Shown here: positions 46,604 to 55,669 of the stretch, piece by piece
Layout of the letters: every line of letters begins with the position of its first letter
Position numbering within the stretch: the first letter of the stretch is position 1
NCBI RefSeq assembly: GCF_010686685.1
Contig: NZ_JAAGWD010000005.1
Location: 371,154 to 435,153 of the forward strand
DNA length: 64,000 nt
DNA from: Pontibacter burrus
Lineage (GTDB): Bacteria; Bacteroidota; Bacteroidia; Cytophagales; Hymenobacteraceae
Reading direction: 5' to 3'
The notes under the pieces: model-generated
Seen by the model: the letters and a program-made list of their open reading frames with translations, nothing else
Databases searched by the model: none
Told to the model about the DNA's origin: nothing
Program-made: the position numbers and the translations under genes

Positions 46604-46764
46604 TGGCTATAGCTATAGTTGAAGTTATAGTTTCACAGGTCAGCTACCTGATGGGTAAATTGAGATATGCATTTAAGAGTTTAAAATCCTGTAAATCCTG
46701 ATACAGACAATCTGCAATCCCACCAATCAAAATAATCTCTTCCTTGATGTGCGGTTCAGACCAC

Positions 46765-47316
46765 TTACTTACTGGGCTTGAAATTTAATGCGGCGGAGTT
46801 GAGGCAGTAGCGTAGGCCAGTTGGTTTGGGGCCGTCGTCAAATACATGGCCCAGGTGGCCGCCGCACCGGGCACACAACACTTCGGTTCTAAGCATTCCT
46901 TCACTTCTGTCCTGCACTTCTCTAATTCTATAGTTTGCAATCGGTTTCCAGAAGCTTGGCCAGCCCGTGCCGGACTCGAACTTGGTGGCAGAACTGAAAA
47001 GCGGATTGCCACAACCGGCGCAATAGTAAATGCCTTTGGCTTTGTTTGCATTGTATTTGTTCTTAAAAGCCGGCTCCGTGCCTTTTTCCCGAAGTACATA
47101 AAACTGCTCCGGCGTCAGAATCTTTTTCCATTCCGCCTCAGTCTTGTACACAGTATCGCGCTGGGTCTGCTGGTTCAGGCTGGTAGTGCGGGCTTCAGTT
47201 AAGGGAGCATCGCCGGTTTGGGCGGTGGTGTAGTTTGTTGCAGTAGTTCCATTCTGCCCGTTACAGGCAAACAGCAATAAGATTACTGCCAGATAGGTAA
47301 AAAAGGTAGTTCTCAT
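46765..47316 (-). CDS. msrB: Peptide-methionine (R)-S-oxide reductase, lipoprotein form
   Basis: MsrB reduces methionine-R-sulfoxide in proteins. The 183-aa product has a signal peptide with lipobox LLFAC, so it acts outside the cytoplasm. The catalytic domain (about 60-180) shows [47 protein letters not shown] and the catalytic Cys in RYCLNSAAL. The two CxxC pairs for zinc are complete. One CTATAG copy lies in the gene. No MsrA gene is adjacent. Confidence 0.95.
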   Translation of the reverse strand: MRTTFFTYLAVILLLFACNGQNGTTATNYTTAQTGDAPLTEARTTSLNQQTQRDTVYKTEAEWKKILTPEQFYVLREKGTEPAFKNKYNANKAKGIYYCAGCGNPLFSSATKFESGTGWPSFWKPIANYRIREVQDRSEGMLRTEVLCARCGGHLGHVFDDGPKPTGLRYCLNSAALNFKPSK

Positions 47317-47499
47317 AACTATAAATACGAGTTAAAAATCTTTTACTCACCCTTTTGCATTATTTATTCCCTAAATGAACAAAGATGCCAGATGCTATGT
47401 TTGCCCCATTAAGTACTATAAATACAAGGCACCTGAGAAAATAATAAAAACATAACCACTTTATTTCGAGCAGACTACTGAAAAATGGAGCCTTTTTAG

Positions 47500-47507
47500 T
47501 ACCTTTG
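47500..47507 (+). promoter_or_regulatory. Possible -7 element for typA
   Basis: TACCTTTG fits TAnnTTTG and ends 20 bp before the typA ATG. Confidence 0.5.
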
Positions 47508-47527
47508 CACCTCGAAAAACAAATTCA

Positions 47528-49339
47528 ATGCAGAACATTCGGAATATTGCGATCATCGCACACGTAGACCACGGTAAGACGACAACCGTTGACAAGATTA
47601 TCCACGCCTCCAAGCTCTTCGCTGAGCACCAGCACTTCGACGACCTTATCCTGGACAACAACGACCTGGAGCGTGAGCGCGGTATCACAATCGTTTCTAA
47701 AAACGTATCTGTTCGTTATAAAGGCGTAAAAATCAACGTAATCGACACTCCTGGTCACGCCGACTTTGGTGGTGAAGTAGAGCGTGTACTGAAAATGGCT
47801 GATGGTGTACTACTGCTTGTAGATGCCTTTGAAGGTGCCATGCCACAGACACGTTTCGTACTTAGCAAAGCAATACAGCTTGGCCTGAAGCCAATTGTAG
47901 TTGTAAACAAAGTAGACAAGGAAAACTGCCGTCCTGATGAAGTTCACGAGCAGGTATTTGACCTGATGTTTAACCTGGACGCTACAGAAGACCAGCTTGA
48001 CTTCGTAACACTATACGGTTCTTCTAAAAATGGCTGGATGAGCCGCGACTGGACTCAGAAAACCGAAGATATCACGCCTCTTTTAGATGCTATCATCGAA
48101 GAGATCCCGGCTGCTCCGTTCCGTGAAGGTACACCGCAGATGCAGATCACATCGCTTGACTATTCTTCTTTCGTAGGTCGTATCGCGATCGGTCGTGTGC
48201 ACCGTGGCACGCTTAAAGAAGGAATGCCTATTAGCTTGATGAAAGCAGATGGCAGCATCAAAAAAGGTCGTATCAAAGAACTACACGTATTTGAAGGCCT
48301 TGGCAAAAAAGCCGTTCAGGAAGTACATGCCGGCGAAATTTGCGCTGTAACAGGTATCGAAGGTTTCGACATTGGCGATACAATTGCTGATGCAGAGAAC
48401 CCGGAAGCAATGGAGCGTATCTCTATCGACGAGCCGACAATGAACATGTTGTTTACGATCAACAACTCTCCTTTCTTCGGTAAAGAGGGTAAGTTCGTAA
48501 CATCACGTCACCTGCGCGACCGCCTGATGAAAGAAACTGAGAAAAACCTGGCCCTGCGCGTACAGGAAACTGACCGTGAGGACTCTTTCTTAGTATTCGG
48601 TCGTGGTATCCTGCACTTGTCTGTACTTATCGAAACCATGCGCCGCGAAGGTTATGAGCTTCAGGTAGGTCAGCCACAGGTAATCTACAAAGAAATTGAC
48701 GGTGTTCGTTGCGAGCCTATCGAGCAATTAGTAGTAGACGTTCCGGAAGAAACAGCTGGTAAAGTAATTGAGCTGGTATCGATGCGTAAAGGTGAACTGA
48801 ACGTGATGGAGCCAAAAGGCGATTTACAGCATCTTGAGTTCACGATTCCTTCGCGTGGTCTGATCGGTCTGCGTAACAACGTACTGACTGCTACTGCCGG
48901 TGAAGCTATCATGAACCACCGCTTCCTGGCATATGAGCCTTATAAAGGTTCTATCCCAGGCCGTAACAACGGTTCTATCATCTCTATGGAGACTGGTCCT
49001 GGTACAGCTTATTCTATCGATAAACTACAGGACAGAGGTACATTCTTCGTTGATCCAGGTGTAGATGTGTACATGGGGCAGGTAATTGGCGAGCACAACC
49101 GTCAGAACGATATCACGGTGAACATCCAGAAAGGTAAGAAGCTGACAAACATGCGTGCTTCCGGTTCTGATGATAATGCTAAGATCGCTCCCGCCAAACA
49201 CTTCTCATTGGAAGAAGCCATGGAATACATCCAGAAGGATGAGTACCTGGAAGTAACGCCTAAGAGCCTGCGTATGCGCAAGATCTACTTAGACGAGAAC
49301 GAGCGTAACCGCATGAGCAAGAAAGAAGAAGTAGCCTAA
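47528..49339 (+). CDS. typA: Ribosome-associated GTPase TypA/BipA
   Basis: This translational GTPase (603 aa) binds the 70S ribosome and is important for stress and low-temperature growth in other bacteria. Domain order: the G domain (1-200) with [31 protein letters not shown] and [12 protein letters not shown]; then beta-barrel and EF-G-like domains III and V, and the BipA C-terminal domain with [15 protein letters not shown] and [14 protein letters not shown]. The start at 47528 gives the family N-terminus [16 protein letters not shown]. No CTATAG copy occurs in 1.8 kb of coding sequence. Confidence 0.98.
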   Translation: MQNIRNIAIIAHVDHGKTTTVDKIIHASKLFAEHQHFDDLILDNNDLERERGITIVSKNVSVRYKGVKINVIDTPGHADFGGEVERVLKMADGVLLLVDAFEGAMPQTRFVLSKAIQLGLKPIVVVNKVDKENCRPDEVHEQVFDLMFNLDATEDQLDFVTLYGSSKNGWMSRDWTQKTEDITPLLDAIIEEIPAAPFREGTPQMQITSLDYSSFVGRIAIGRVHRGTLKEGMPISLMKADGSIKKGRIKELHVFEGLGKKAVQEVHAGEICAVTGIEGFDIGDTIADAENPEAMERISIDEPTMNMLFTINNSPFFGKEGKFVTSRHLRDRLMKETEKNLALRVQETDREDSFLVFGRGILHLSVLIETMRREGYELQVGQPQVIYKEIDGVRCEPIEQLVVDVPEETAGKVIELVSMRKGELNVMEPKGDLQHLEFTIPSRGLIGLRNNVLTATAGEAIMNHRFLAYEPYKGSIPGRNNGSIISMETGPGTAYSIDKLQDRGTFFVDPGVDVYMGQVIGEHNRQNDITVNIQKGKKLTNMRASGSDDNAKIAPAKHFSLEEAMEYIQKDEYLEVTPKSLRMRKIYLDENERNRMSKKEEVA

Positions 49340-49361
49340 GCTACCGCAACTATAGTTTAAG

Positions 49362-49394
49362 AAAGCCCCGACTGGTACTACCGGTTGGGGCTTT
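49362..49394 (+). terminator. Terminator of typA
   Basis: A 15-bp stem AAAGCCCCGACTGGT / ACCGGTTGGGGCTTT with two G-T pairs, loop ACT, then TTGTTT. Confidence 0.8.
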
Positions 49395-49483
49395 TTGTTT
49401 AGAGCGTACTATAGTTTGCAGGTGCCTAAGCAAACAAAAACTTAAACGGCTATAGTTGTGCTCCAAAGCTTTAGTTACCAACC

Positions 49484-49527
49484 TTGCTAACCTCAAACCA
49501 AATACTTACCTTTGGCGTTAGTAACGC
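49484..49527 (+). promoter_or_regulatory. Promoter and palindromic operator of higBA
   Basis: TTG (49484-49486), 20 nt, TACCTTTG (49507-49514) form a good -33/-7 pair. Directly downstream, at the expected transcription start, lies the palindrome GCGTTA G TAACGC (49515-49527). This position suits repression by the HigA antitoxin; the binding is inference. Confidence 0.65.
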
Positions 49528-49538
49528 AACAGGTAAGC

Positions 49539-49820
49539 ATGATCATCTCCTTTGGGTCGAAAGAAACTGAGAAAATCTGGAATGGTGAAAGAGTAACCAA
49601 GTTGCCAATAGAGGTCCAAACTGTTGGCAGGCGTAAGTTAAGGATGCTTCATAATTCCCAGGACATGGCTGACCTTCGGATTCCCCCTTCCAACAGATTA
49701 GAGAAGTTATCCGGTAACCTGAAGGCGTTCTACAGCATCAGAATAAACAGCCAATGGCGAATCATTTTTAAATGGCATAACGGTCAGGCATCAGAAGTAG
49801 AAATAGTAGATTACCACTAA
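49539..49820 (+). CDS. higB: HigB-type (RelE superfamily) toxin
   Basis: A 93-aa ribosome-dependent mRNA interferase candidate. SFGSKETEKIWNGERV, LPIEVQTVGRRKLRMLHNSQ, DLRIPPSNRLEKLSGN and YSIRINSQWRIIFKW are standard HigB blocks; the Arg/His residues there are the catalytic candidates. The ATG at 49539 gives the normal length. The antitoxin gene follows 11 bp later: toxin-first order, as usual for hig loci. Confidence 0.92.
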   Translation: MIISFGSKETEKIWNGERVTKLPIEVQTVGRRKLRMLHNSQDMADLRIPPSNRLEKLSGNLKAFYSIRINSQWRIIFKWHNGQASEVEIVDYH

Positions 49821-49831
49821 AGAAGTTTAAA

Positions 49832-50131
49832 ATGGACCGACTACCTAACATACATCCGGGAGAAATACTGCAGGAAGAATTTCTTGTTCCTTTGGGCATT
49901 ACAGCCTACAGGCTTTCAAAGGATATCGGCATTCCCCAAACCAGGGTGTCTGAAATTTTAAAGGGCAACAGACGCATTACAGCCGATACAGCCTTAAGGT
50001 TAAGCTACTACTTTGGCAACTCCCCAAAGTTCTGGCTCGGGCTTCAGGATGACTACGATCTGGAAGAAGAAATGGCATCGAAGCAAAAAGAGCTGGAAAC
50101 TATAAAACGCTTCGAGAACAAGGCGGCTTAA
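49832..50131 (+). CDS. higA: HigA-type antitoxin
   Basis: A 99-aa XRE-family DNA-binding antitoxin. LPNIHPGEILQEEFLVPLGI is the HigA/VapI start. A helix-turn-helix follows (about 25-70: TAYRLSKDIGIPQTRVSEIL, ITADTALRLSYYFGNSPKFW). It should neutralise the upstream HigB-type toxin and repress the promoter carrying the GCGTTA-G-TAACGC palindrome. Confidence 0.92.
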   Translation: MDRLPNIHPGEILQEEFLVPLGITAYRLSKDIGIPQTRVSEILKGNRRITADTALRLSYYFGNSPKFWLGLQDDYDLEEEMASKQKELETIKRFENKAA

Positions 50132-50190
50132 GTAATTAAAAGCTCAGGCTTTACAAGATTATAATACAACAACAATAAAATTAGATTACC

Positions 50191-50541
50191 ATGTCAGAAG
50201 AAATGAAACCATGCCCGAAATGTAACTCACCTTACGGTTACGCCATGGGCGATGAACTATACGCTTGCCCAGAGTGCGGAAACGAGTGGAACCCGAATGA
50301 AGCAGCTGAAGCAGAAGCTGAAACCGGCCTGAAAGTGATAGACGCGAACGGTAATGAGCTGAAAGACGGCGATACGGTTGTAGTGATAAAGGACTTACCG
50401 GTAAAAGGCGCACCAAAACCTGTAAAAGCTGGCACTAAAGTGAAGAACATCCGCCTGACAGATGGTGATCATAACATCGACTGCAAGATTGATGGCTTCG
50501 GCTCGATGGGCCTGAAGTCTGAATTTGTGCGAAAGGCGTAG
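50191..50541 (+). CDS. PhnA/YjdM-family zinc-ribbon protein
   Basis: A 116-aa protein with an N-terminal zinc ribbon ([20 protein letters not shown], completed by CPECGNEW). The C-terminal PhnA domain (about 48-116, [20 protein letters not shown]) closes with [13 protein letters not shown]. Despite the historical name (alkylphosphonate uptake), the family has no proven role in phosphonate use. It lies between higBA and menB without clear operon signals. Confidence 0.88.
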   Translation: MSEEMKPCPKCNSPYGYAMGDELYACPECGNEWNPNEAAEAEAETGLKVIDANGNELKDGDTVVVIKDLPVKGAPKPVKAGTKVKNIRLTDGDHNIDCKIDGFGSMGLKSEFVRKA

Positions 50542-50595
50542 AACGTTAGTTGAGCCTGAAACTATAAAAAGCTAACTTGCAGCAAAAGTAATGTT

Positions 50596-51438
50596 ATGAG
50601 CAAAGCTAACTGGAAAACCGTAAAGGAATACGAAGATATAACCTATAAAAAAGCAGACGGCGTGGCCCGTATCGCTTTTAACCGTCCTAATGTGCGCAAC
50701 GCTTTTCGCCCTAAAACGGTGTTTGAGCTGTTCGATGCATTTCTGGATGCGCGAGAAGACACCTCGATCGGGGTTGTTTTGTTGTCTGCCGAAGGACCGT
50801 CTACTAAAGATGGTGTTTATAGTTTCTGCAGCGGTGGCGACCAGAATGCGCGCGGCTTCCAGGGCTATGTAGATGAGTCTGGAATACCGCGCTTGAACAT
50901 ACTGGAAGTGCAGCGCCTGATCCGTTTTATGCCGAAGGTGGTAATTGCCGTGGTTCCGGGCTGGGCAGTAGGCGGCGGCCATAGTTTGCACGTAGTCTGC
51001 GACCTGACACTGGCCAGCAAAGAGCACGCTATCTTTAAGCAAACCGATGCCGATGTAACCAGCTTTGATGGTGGTTATGGCTCGGCTTACCTTGCCAAAA
51101 TGGTAGGCCAGAAACGTGCCCGCGAGATCTTCTTCCTTGGCCGCAACTACTCTGCACAGGAAGCCTACGACATGGGCATGGTGAATGCCGTTATCCCGCA
51201 CGACGAACTGGAAGACACTGCTTACGAGTGGGCACAGGAGATATTGGCAAAATCGCCGACTTCCATTAAAATGCTGAAGTTTGCCTTTAACGCCACCGAC
51301 GATGGCATGGTGGGTCAGCAGGTGTTTGCTGGCGAAGCAACCCGCCTGGCTTACATGACCGAAGAAGCAAAAGAAGGCCGAAATGCGTTCCTGGAGAAAC
51401 GTAAACCGAACTTCAAGAACATTCCTTGGATCTCATAA
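50596..51438 (+). CDS. menB: 1,4-dihydroxy-2-naphthoyl-CoA synthase
   Basis: MenB closes the second ring in menaquinone synthesis, converting o-succinylbenzoyl-CoA. The 280-aa crotonase-fold protein shows FNRPNVRNAFRPKTVFELFD, YSFCSGGDQNARG (oxyanion hole and substrate Asp region), VVPGWAVGGGHSLHVVCDLT and FDGGYGSAYLAKMVGQKRAR, all MenB-specific. MenB is highly conserved and the C-terminus NFKNIPWIS is intact. Other men genes are not in the window. The stop TAA overlaps a TAACTATAGTTTA motif. Confidence 0.96.
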   Translation: MSKANWKTVKEYEDITYKKADGVARIAFNRPNVRNAFRPKTVFELFDAFLDAREDTSIGVVLLSAEGPSTKDGVYSFCSGGDQNARGFQGYVDESGIPRLNILEVQRLIRFMPKVVIAVVPGWAVGGGHSLHVVCDLTLASKEHAIFKQTDADVTSFDGGYGSAYLAKMVGQKRAREIFFLGRNYSAQEAYDMGMVNAVIPHDELEDTAYEWAQEILAKSPTSIKMLKFAFNATDDGMVGQQVFAGEATRLAYMTEEAKEGRNAFLEKRKPNFKNIPWIS

Positions 51439-51460
51439 CTATAGTTTAAGCTAACTATAC

Positions 51461-51487
51461 AAAAGCCCGCTCCTGCAGCGGGCTTTT
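51461..51487 (+). terminator. Terminator of menB
   Basis: An 11-bp perfect stem AAAAGCCCGCT / AGCGGGCTTTT with loop CCTGC, followed by TTG. Confidence 0.85.
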
Positions 51488-51625
51488 TTGTTTTCATTCT
51501 CCACCACAGACGCTGCCCTACTTCTTCAGTTACTTTCACATGCCTAAACTATAGGTTTACCTATATACTATTTATAGTTCACGGATTACCTATACACAAT
51601 TTTTTATTGGCATAATTATAAACAA

Positions 51626-51633
51626 TATATTTG
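51626..51633 (+). promoter_or_regulatory. -7 element of the OmpA-domain gene
   Basis: TATATTTG fits TAnnTTTG, 30 bp before the ATG at 51664. A TTGG lies upstream at slightly short spacing (16 nt). It overlaps an in-frame TTG at 51631, arguing against that as a start. Confidence 0.55.
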
Positions 51634-51663
51634 TGGTTTAACTATCTAATCAGACAGCTAACT

Positions 51664-52872
51664 ATGAAAAATTTACTTGCTTCAATCATCAGCATTTTGT
51701 TCCTCACTTTTTTAGTGTCCCCTGCACAAGCCCAATTCGACATCGGCAACAAGATCAAAAATAAGGTTAACCAAAAAATTGATCAGAAGATTGATAAAGG
51801 CATTGACGATGCCGTGGATGGCAAAAAGAAAGCTGGCGGTAATAAAACTGGTAAAGCGGATGCTGCAGAAGCAGGTGGTGATGAATCGGCAACTACCGAA
51901 GCCGGTAAAATGAAAGCCTGGTCAAAGTTCGATTTTGTACCCGGCGATAAGGTAATTTTCTCTGATAACCTGGCTGGCGAAGAGCTAGGCGAGTTTCCGT
52001 CGCGCTGGGACCTGAACGATGGAAATGCGGAGGTTGCTAGTTTTGGGGGTGAGAATGTGATTAACCTGGTTCGGTCTAATACCAGCATTAAACCGCTTAT
52101 GAAAAAGGCACAGTGGCTGCCCGAAACCTTTACCGTAGAAATGGACCTGTTCTTCGACGATGATAACCCGAACGTGGCCTACTACATTTACTTTGTGGAC
52201 GACAACTCCAACTATAAGCAGGAAATACAGGGAGACTTCTGGGATGGCATTGAGATACGCGCTAACCAGGCAAGATTTAAATCATTTGGTTCGGAGTCGG
52301 AAGAACTGGCAGCGCAGGACATCAAAAACAAGTGGCGCCATGTATCGATTGCCTTTAACAAGCGCAGCATGAAGGTTTACCTGGATAACCAGCGCCTGGT
52401 AAACATACCCAATGTAACCGGTAAGCCAACCGGCATGCGCATAGAAATAGATAAGCGGATAGAAGCCAATACTATGGTTAAAAATGTGCTGATAGCAGAA
52501 GGTGGCAAGAAGCTATACGACCAGGTAATGACCGATGGCAAGATCGTAACCTACGGCATCAAATTCGATGTGAACCAGGCAACTATACGCCCGGAATCTA
52601 CGGGAACGCTGGCAGGTATAGCCAAGCTAATGAACGAACAGCCTACCCTTAACTTTACCGTAGAAGGCCACACCGACAGCGACGGCGACGAGAAAGCCAA
52701 CCAGAAACTCAGCCAGCAGCGTGCCGAAGCTGTGAAAACCTACCTGGTAGAGCAAGGTATTAAAGCCGACCGCCTGGAAGCCAAAGGAATGGGCGAAACG
52801 AAGCCAATAGACAAGAACAGCACCCCGGAAGCCAAAGCCAACAACCGCCGTGTAGAGTTCGTGAAGCGGTAA
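51664..52872 (+). CDS. OmpA-family outer membrane protein
   Basis: A 402-aa exported protein from the ATG at 51664. It has a signal peptide (LLASIISILFLTFLVSPAQA), a Lys/Asp-rich segment (KIDQKIDKGIDDAVDGKKKA) and a jellyroll-like middle domain (about 90-280, FPSRWDLNDGNAEVASFGGE). A C-terminal OmpA peptidoglycan-binding domain follows (about 300-402: FTVEGHTDSDGDEKANQKLS, RAEAVKTYLVEQGI, ANNRRVEFVKR). It probably links the outer membrane to peptidoglycan; the middle domain may bind carbohydrate (inference). Its TAA stop is followed directly by CTATAGA. Confidence 0.9.
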   Translation: MKNLLASIISILFLTFLVSPAQAQFDIGNKIKNKVNQKIDQKIDKGIDDAVDGKKKAGGNKTGKADAAEAGGDESATTEAGKMKAWSKFDFVPGDKVIFSDNLAGEELGEFPSRWDLNDGNAEVASFGGENVINLVRSNTSIKPLMKKAQWLPETFTVEMDLFFDDDNPNVAYYIYFVDDNSNYKQEIQGDFWDGIEIRANQARFKSFGSESEELAAQDIKNKWRHVSIAFNKRSMKVYLDNQRLVNIPNVTGKPTGMRIEIDKRIEANTMVKNVLIAEGGKKLYDQVMTDGKIVTYGIKFDVNQATIRPESTGTLAGIAKLMNEQPTLNFTVEGHTDSDGDEKANQKLSQQRAEAVKTYLVEQGIKADRLEAKGMGETKPIDKNSTPEAKANNRRVEFVKR

Positions 52873-52903
52873 CTATAGATCTCATCTTTAGAGTATATAC
52901 AAG

Positions 52904-52935
52904 CACCGCCTGCAGCTTTATAGTTGCAGGCGGTG
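52904..52935 (+). terminator. Terminator of the OmpA-domain gene
   Basis: An 11-bp stem CACCGCCTGCA / TGCAGGCGGTG with TTATAGT in the loop, followed by TTGTTTTA. Confidence 0.8.
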
Positions 52936-53075
52936 TTGTTTTATAGTGCAGCCTAAACTATTGTTTAGATTTGCTATATTTAATCAGGGTATGGATTAGC
53001 AGACAGTAGTCATATTCTATTCTTTGCACAGATATGTATAGTCGAAACCCATCTATAATTTAGTAACCCCAATTT

Positions 53076-54299
53076 ATGGTATCAGAGACATTAGCGGGTA
53101 AAGGCCATTTTCACTTTGATGGACAAACTATAGAAAGAGAATTTAAACTCGTCATATATCCACGTCAAACATTTATTGAAATAAATGCAATTCCCATTGA
53201 GGGATTTTTGAAGAAATGTAAATGGAAGTTTGAGGGGTATTTATTCGATGGAACTAGGATTGAATCTAACAACTTATTTCCAATTGGAATTGGAAACAGT
53301 GAGTTATATGTAAATGAATTTGCAGTTGGTGAAAGATCAGATGTCGCTAATACTTCATTATTTACTCTTACTGGCTATTATAAATGTAAGTTCTATTTCA
53401 ATTACGCTGGATATGAAATCTCAGTAACTGAAGAGAAAGATGTAACAGAAGAGAAGAAGTTTTATAAACGAACTGGTATCATAAGGGAAGGCGTGCAGCT
53501 TAGCCTTAAGAAGCAGAATCATGTAATTGTCGACTCTTTTGAAATAGCAGATTCTATTACAAAATTGTTATCAATATCAACAGGAAATGATGTTGTTTTC
53601 AATAAAAGAAACTATGATGACTTATATGTTGTGCATCGAAGACCATTAATTGACAGTAGTTCATTCGACAACGTGATTCCTTATGAATGGATGGGTAAGT
53701 ACATAGAGTCAACTCTACCGATTTGGAATAAACTTGAAGCTGAAGACAAAAAGTTAATTACAAATATAGCATCATATTTGAATTTTGCAGGAGGATCAGG
53801 ATACTTAGATGAACGGATGTTTAAAGTGGCACAAGGGTGGGAAATGGCAGCTAGTAAATGGGGGCGGAAAGTTGTCACTTCTTCTGAATCTATACTTAAT
53901 TTAAGGAAGCTGCTCAAAGCAACCTTGAAAGAGTGGCGATCTAACTATCCTGAATTAGATAAAGATGGTTTCTTAAACTCTAGAATATTAAGATCATTAG
54001 AATGGGATAGCTTTATAAATAACATTGAGAATCTTGTCAGGGACTTCAAAATAGATACTACAAAAATAGATCTCAATTTTAAGCTCCTAAAGAACAATGT
54101 AAGAGATAAGGTTGCTCATGAAGGGAGGATGGTTCCTTTCGATAATGCATATAGCTTGTTAGAGAGTTTAAAATTTGGATTAAGGCTTGTTATTCTAAAG
54201 AAGCTGCAATATCAAGGAGATGTGTTCTACCATGAAAATAACTTTACAAGAAATTTTAAGATATCTTATTTCTTTCAGCATGAAGAAAAGCAAGTTTAA
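53076..54299 (+). CDS. HEPN-motif protein, possibly ApeA-like phage-defence protein
   Basis: This 407-aa soluble protein is AT-rich compared with all neighbours, suggesting horizontal origin. The N-terminal half (about 1-170) is beta-rich (KGHFHFDGQTIEREFKLVIY), like the N-terminal domain of ApeA-type proteins. The C-terminal half is helical (YLDERMFKVAQGWEMAASKW ... LLKNNVRDKVAHEGRM). VRDKVAHEG contains R-x4-H, the HEPN ribonuclease motif, at the usual place near the end of the domain. ApeA proteins stop phage infection by HEPN-dependent tRNA cleavage (family knowledge). Assignment to that family is by eye and moderate; the HEPN motif is more secure. It has no partner gene and follows a terminator. 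One CTATAG copy lies near its 5' end. Confidence 0.6.
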   Translation: MVSETLAGKGHFHFDGQTIEREFKLVIYPRQTFIEINAIPIEGFLKKCKWKFEGYLFDGTRIESNNLFPIGIGNSELYVNEFAVGERSDVANTSLFTLTGYYKCKFYFNYAGYEISVTEEKDVTEEKKFYKRTGIIREGVQLSLKKQNHVIVDSFEIADSITKLLSISTGNDVVFNKRNYDDLYVVHRRPLIDSSSFDNVIPYEWMGKYIESTLPIWNKLEAEDKKLITNIASYLNFAGGSGYLDERMFKVAQGWEMAASKWGRKVVTSSESILNLRKLLKATLKEWRSNYPELDKDGFLNSRILRSLEWDSFINNIENLVRDFKIDTTKIDLNFKLLKNNVRDKVAHEGRMVPFDNAYSLLESLKFGLRLVILKKLQYQGDVFYHENNFTRNFKISYFFQHEEKQV

Positions 54300-54370
54300 A
54301 AGCAAATCTTGCTAACGCGATGCTTTCTTTAATTAAAAAAATCCTGCTAATACATAAATTGAACTCTACC

Positions 54371-55669
54371 TTAAAACCTAACCCAAAACACAGTAACCCC
54401 CTTCTCCTGATCGCTCTCCAGCGAAAAAGGAAAGCCGTGGTTTACCAGAATCTCCCGGATCATAGTTAAGCCTATCCCCTGCCCGTATTCTTTGGTACTG
54501 AAGAATGGCGTAAACAGCGAGCTTCTCACACTTTCAGGTATGCCGGAACCGGTGTCAGTTATAGTTAGTTGTGCGGGGTTGGTTTGTGTGGCTATCGTTA
54601 TTTCGCCGGTGTCGCCAATTGCTTCCATGGCGTTTTTAAGCACGTTTAGCAGTACCTGCTCCATCTGCTGTTGGTCCAGGAGTATCACAAGTGGCTGCGG
54701 TGCTAATTGAAGGGTACAGCTTATAGTTCTGTTCTGAAACTCCGGCTGCATGAGCAGGGCCAGGTTACGGAGCAGAGCGTGCAAGTCGGTAGGTGTTTTC
54801 TTGGGTTTAGGTAGGCGCACCACATTGGCAAAGTTGGCCATAAAGCGGCTCAGGTTCGTGTTTCGGTCTATGGCTACCTGCAGGGCATTGTCAAAATCTT
54901 CGCGGTCGTCGGTAAGTTGCGGGGCGTAATACTGCAGCGAACCCAGTATAGAGTTTACCGCTCCCGCCGAGTTATTTACTTCATGCGACATCATCCGGAT
55001 AACCTTTTCGTAAGCCTGGCGCTCGTTCTGTAGTATTGCTTCTGTCAGCTCTTCTATCAACACAAAGTAATGCTGAAAGCCACGATCCAGGAAGTGAGCA
55101 CGGTGGCAGCGGTAGGTGCGTATGCCGTTTACCCGAAACGTGATAGAACTGCCGGTTTGTAGTTGCGTGAGTTGTTCCGCCCACACCTTTGGTAGTTGGC
55201 TTACGTGTTTGCCCAGCAAACTATTGGCAGGTTGTTGCAGGTATTGCTCTGCCGCCGGATTTACATGCTCCACCTGGTTATCAAAGCCCAGTAACAGAAT
55301 ACCAGCCGGCGATGCCTGTATCAGTTTCTCCAGGAAATAATGTTTCTCGGCTTGCGCGACGCGTTCGTGCCGCAGCTGGTCAATCATGCGGTTGTACACG
55401 TTTATCAACTCATCCAGCTCCTTCTGCCCCACCCCCATAAACTTGGTAGAGAAGTCTTTGTCTTTGATGGATTGAATGCCTGCCCGAATCAGGCTAAGTG
55501 GCTTAAAAAAGGTAACGTATAGTTGCGACGTGATATAAATAGAGCCCAGTATCAGCAGCTCCATGCCCAGGAACAGGTACAAATTCTCCTGCAGCAGGAA
55601 ATAAGCCATAACTGCCAGCAGCACATGCAGCACTGTGGCAAAAAGGATAAACTTAGTCCTGAGACTCAT
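54371..55669 (-). CDS. Sensor histidine kinase (NtrB/AtoS-like)
   Basis: A 432-aa inner-membrane kinase. Two N-terminal spans (about 8-28 and 32-52) have almost no periplasmic loop between them, so it probably senses within or below the membrane. A HAMP-like linker (60-110), a PAS domain (about 125-205, ILLLGFDNQVEHVNPAAEQY) and a dimerisation helix with the phospho-His in MMSHEVNNSAGAV follow. The HATPase domain has the N-box VLLNVLKNAMEAIG and G-boxes DTGSGIP and GQGIGLTM. Its ATG lies within the end of the response-regulator gene (17-bp overlap), so the two are one unit, downstream of the efflux genes. Confidence 0.92.
   Translation of the reverse strand: MSLRTKFILFATVLHVLLAVMAYFLLQENLYLFLGMELLILGSIYITSQLYVTFFKPLSLIRAGIQSIKDKDFSTKFMGVGQKELDELINVYNRMIDQLRHERVAQAEKHYFLEKLIQASPAGILLLGFDNQVEHVNPAAEQYLQQPANSLLGKHVSQLPKVWAEQLTQLQTGSSITFRVNGIRTYRCHRAHFLDRGFQHYFVLIEELTEAILQNERQAYEKVIRMMSHEVNNSAGAVNSILGSLQYYAPQLTDDREDFDNALQVAIDRNTNLSRFMANFANVVRLPKPKKTPTDLHALLRNLALLMQPEFQNRTISCTLQLAPQPLVILLDQQQMEQVLLNVLKNAMEAIGDTGEITIATQTNPAQLTITDTGSGIPESVRSSLFTPFFSTKEYGQGIGLTMIREILVNHGFPFSLESDQEKGVTVFWVRF

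Larger units (their letters stand above)
46212..46764. other. 553-bp repeat-rich intergenic region
   Basis: Contains seven CTATAG palindromes (46350-46620), a three-hairpin repeat (46377-46470) and two C-rich palindromes (46486-46525, 46570-46603). No gene is recognised. Confidence 0.75.
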
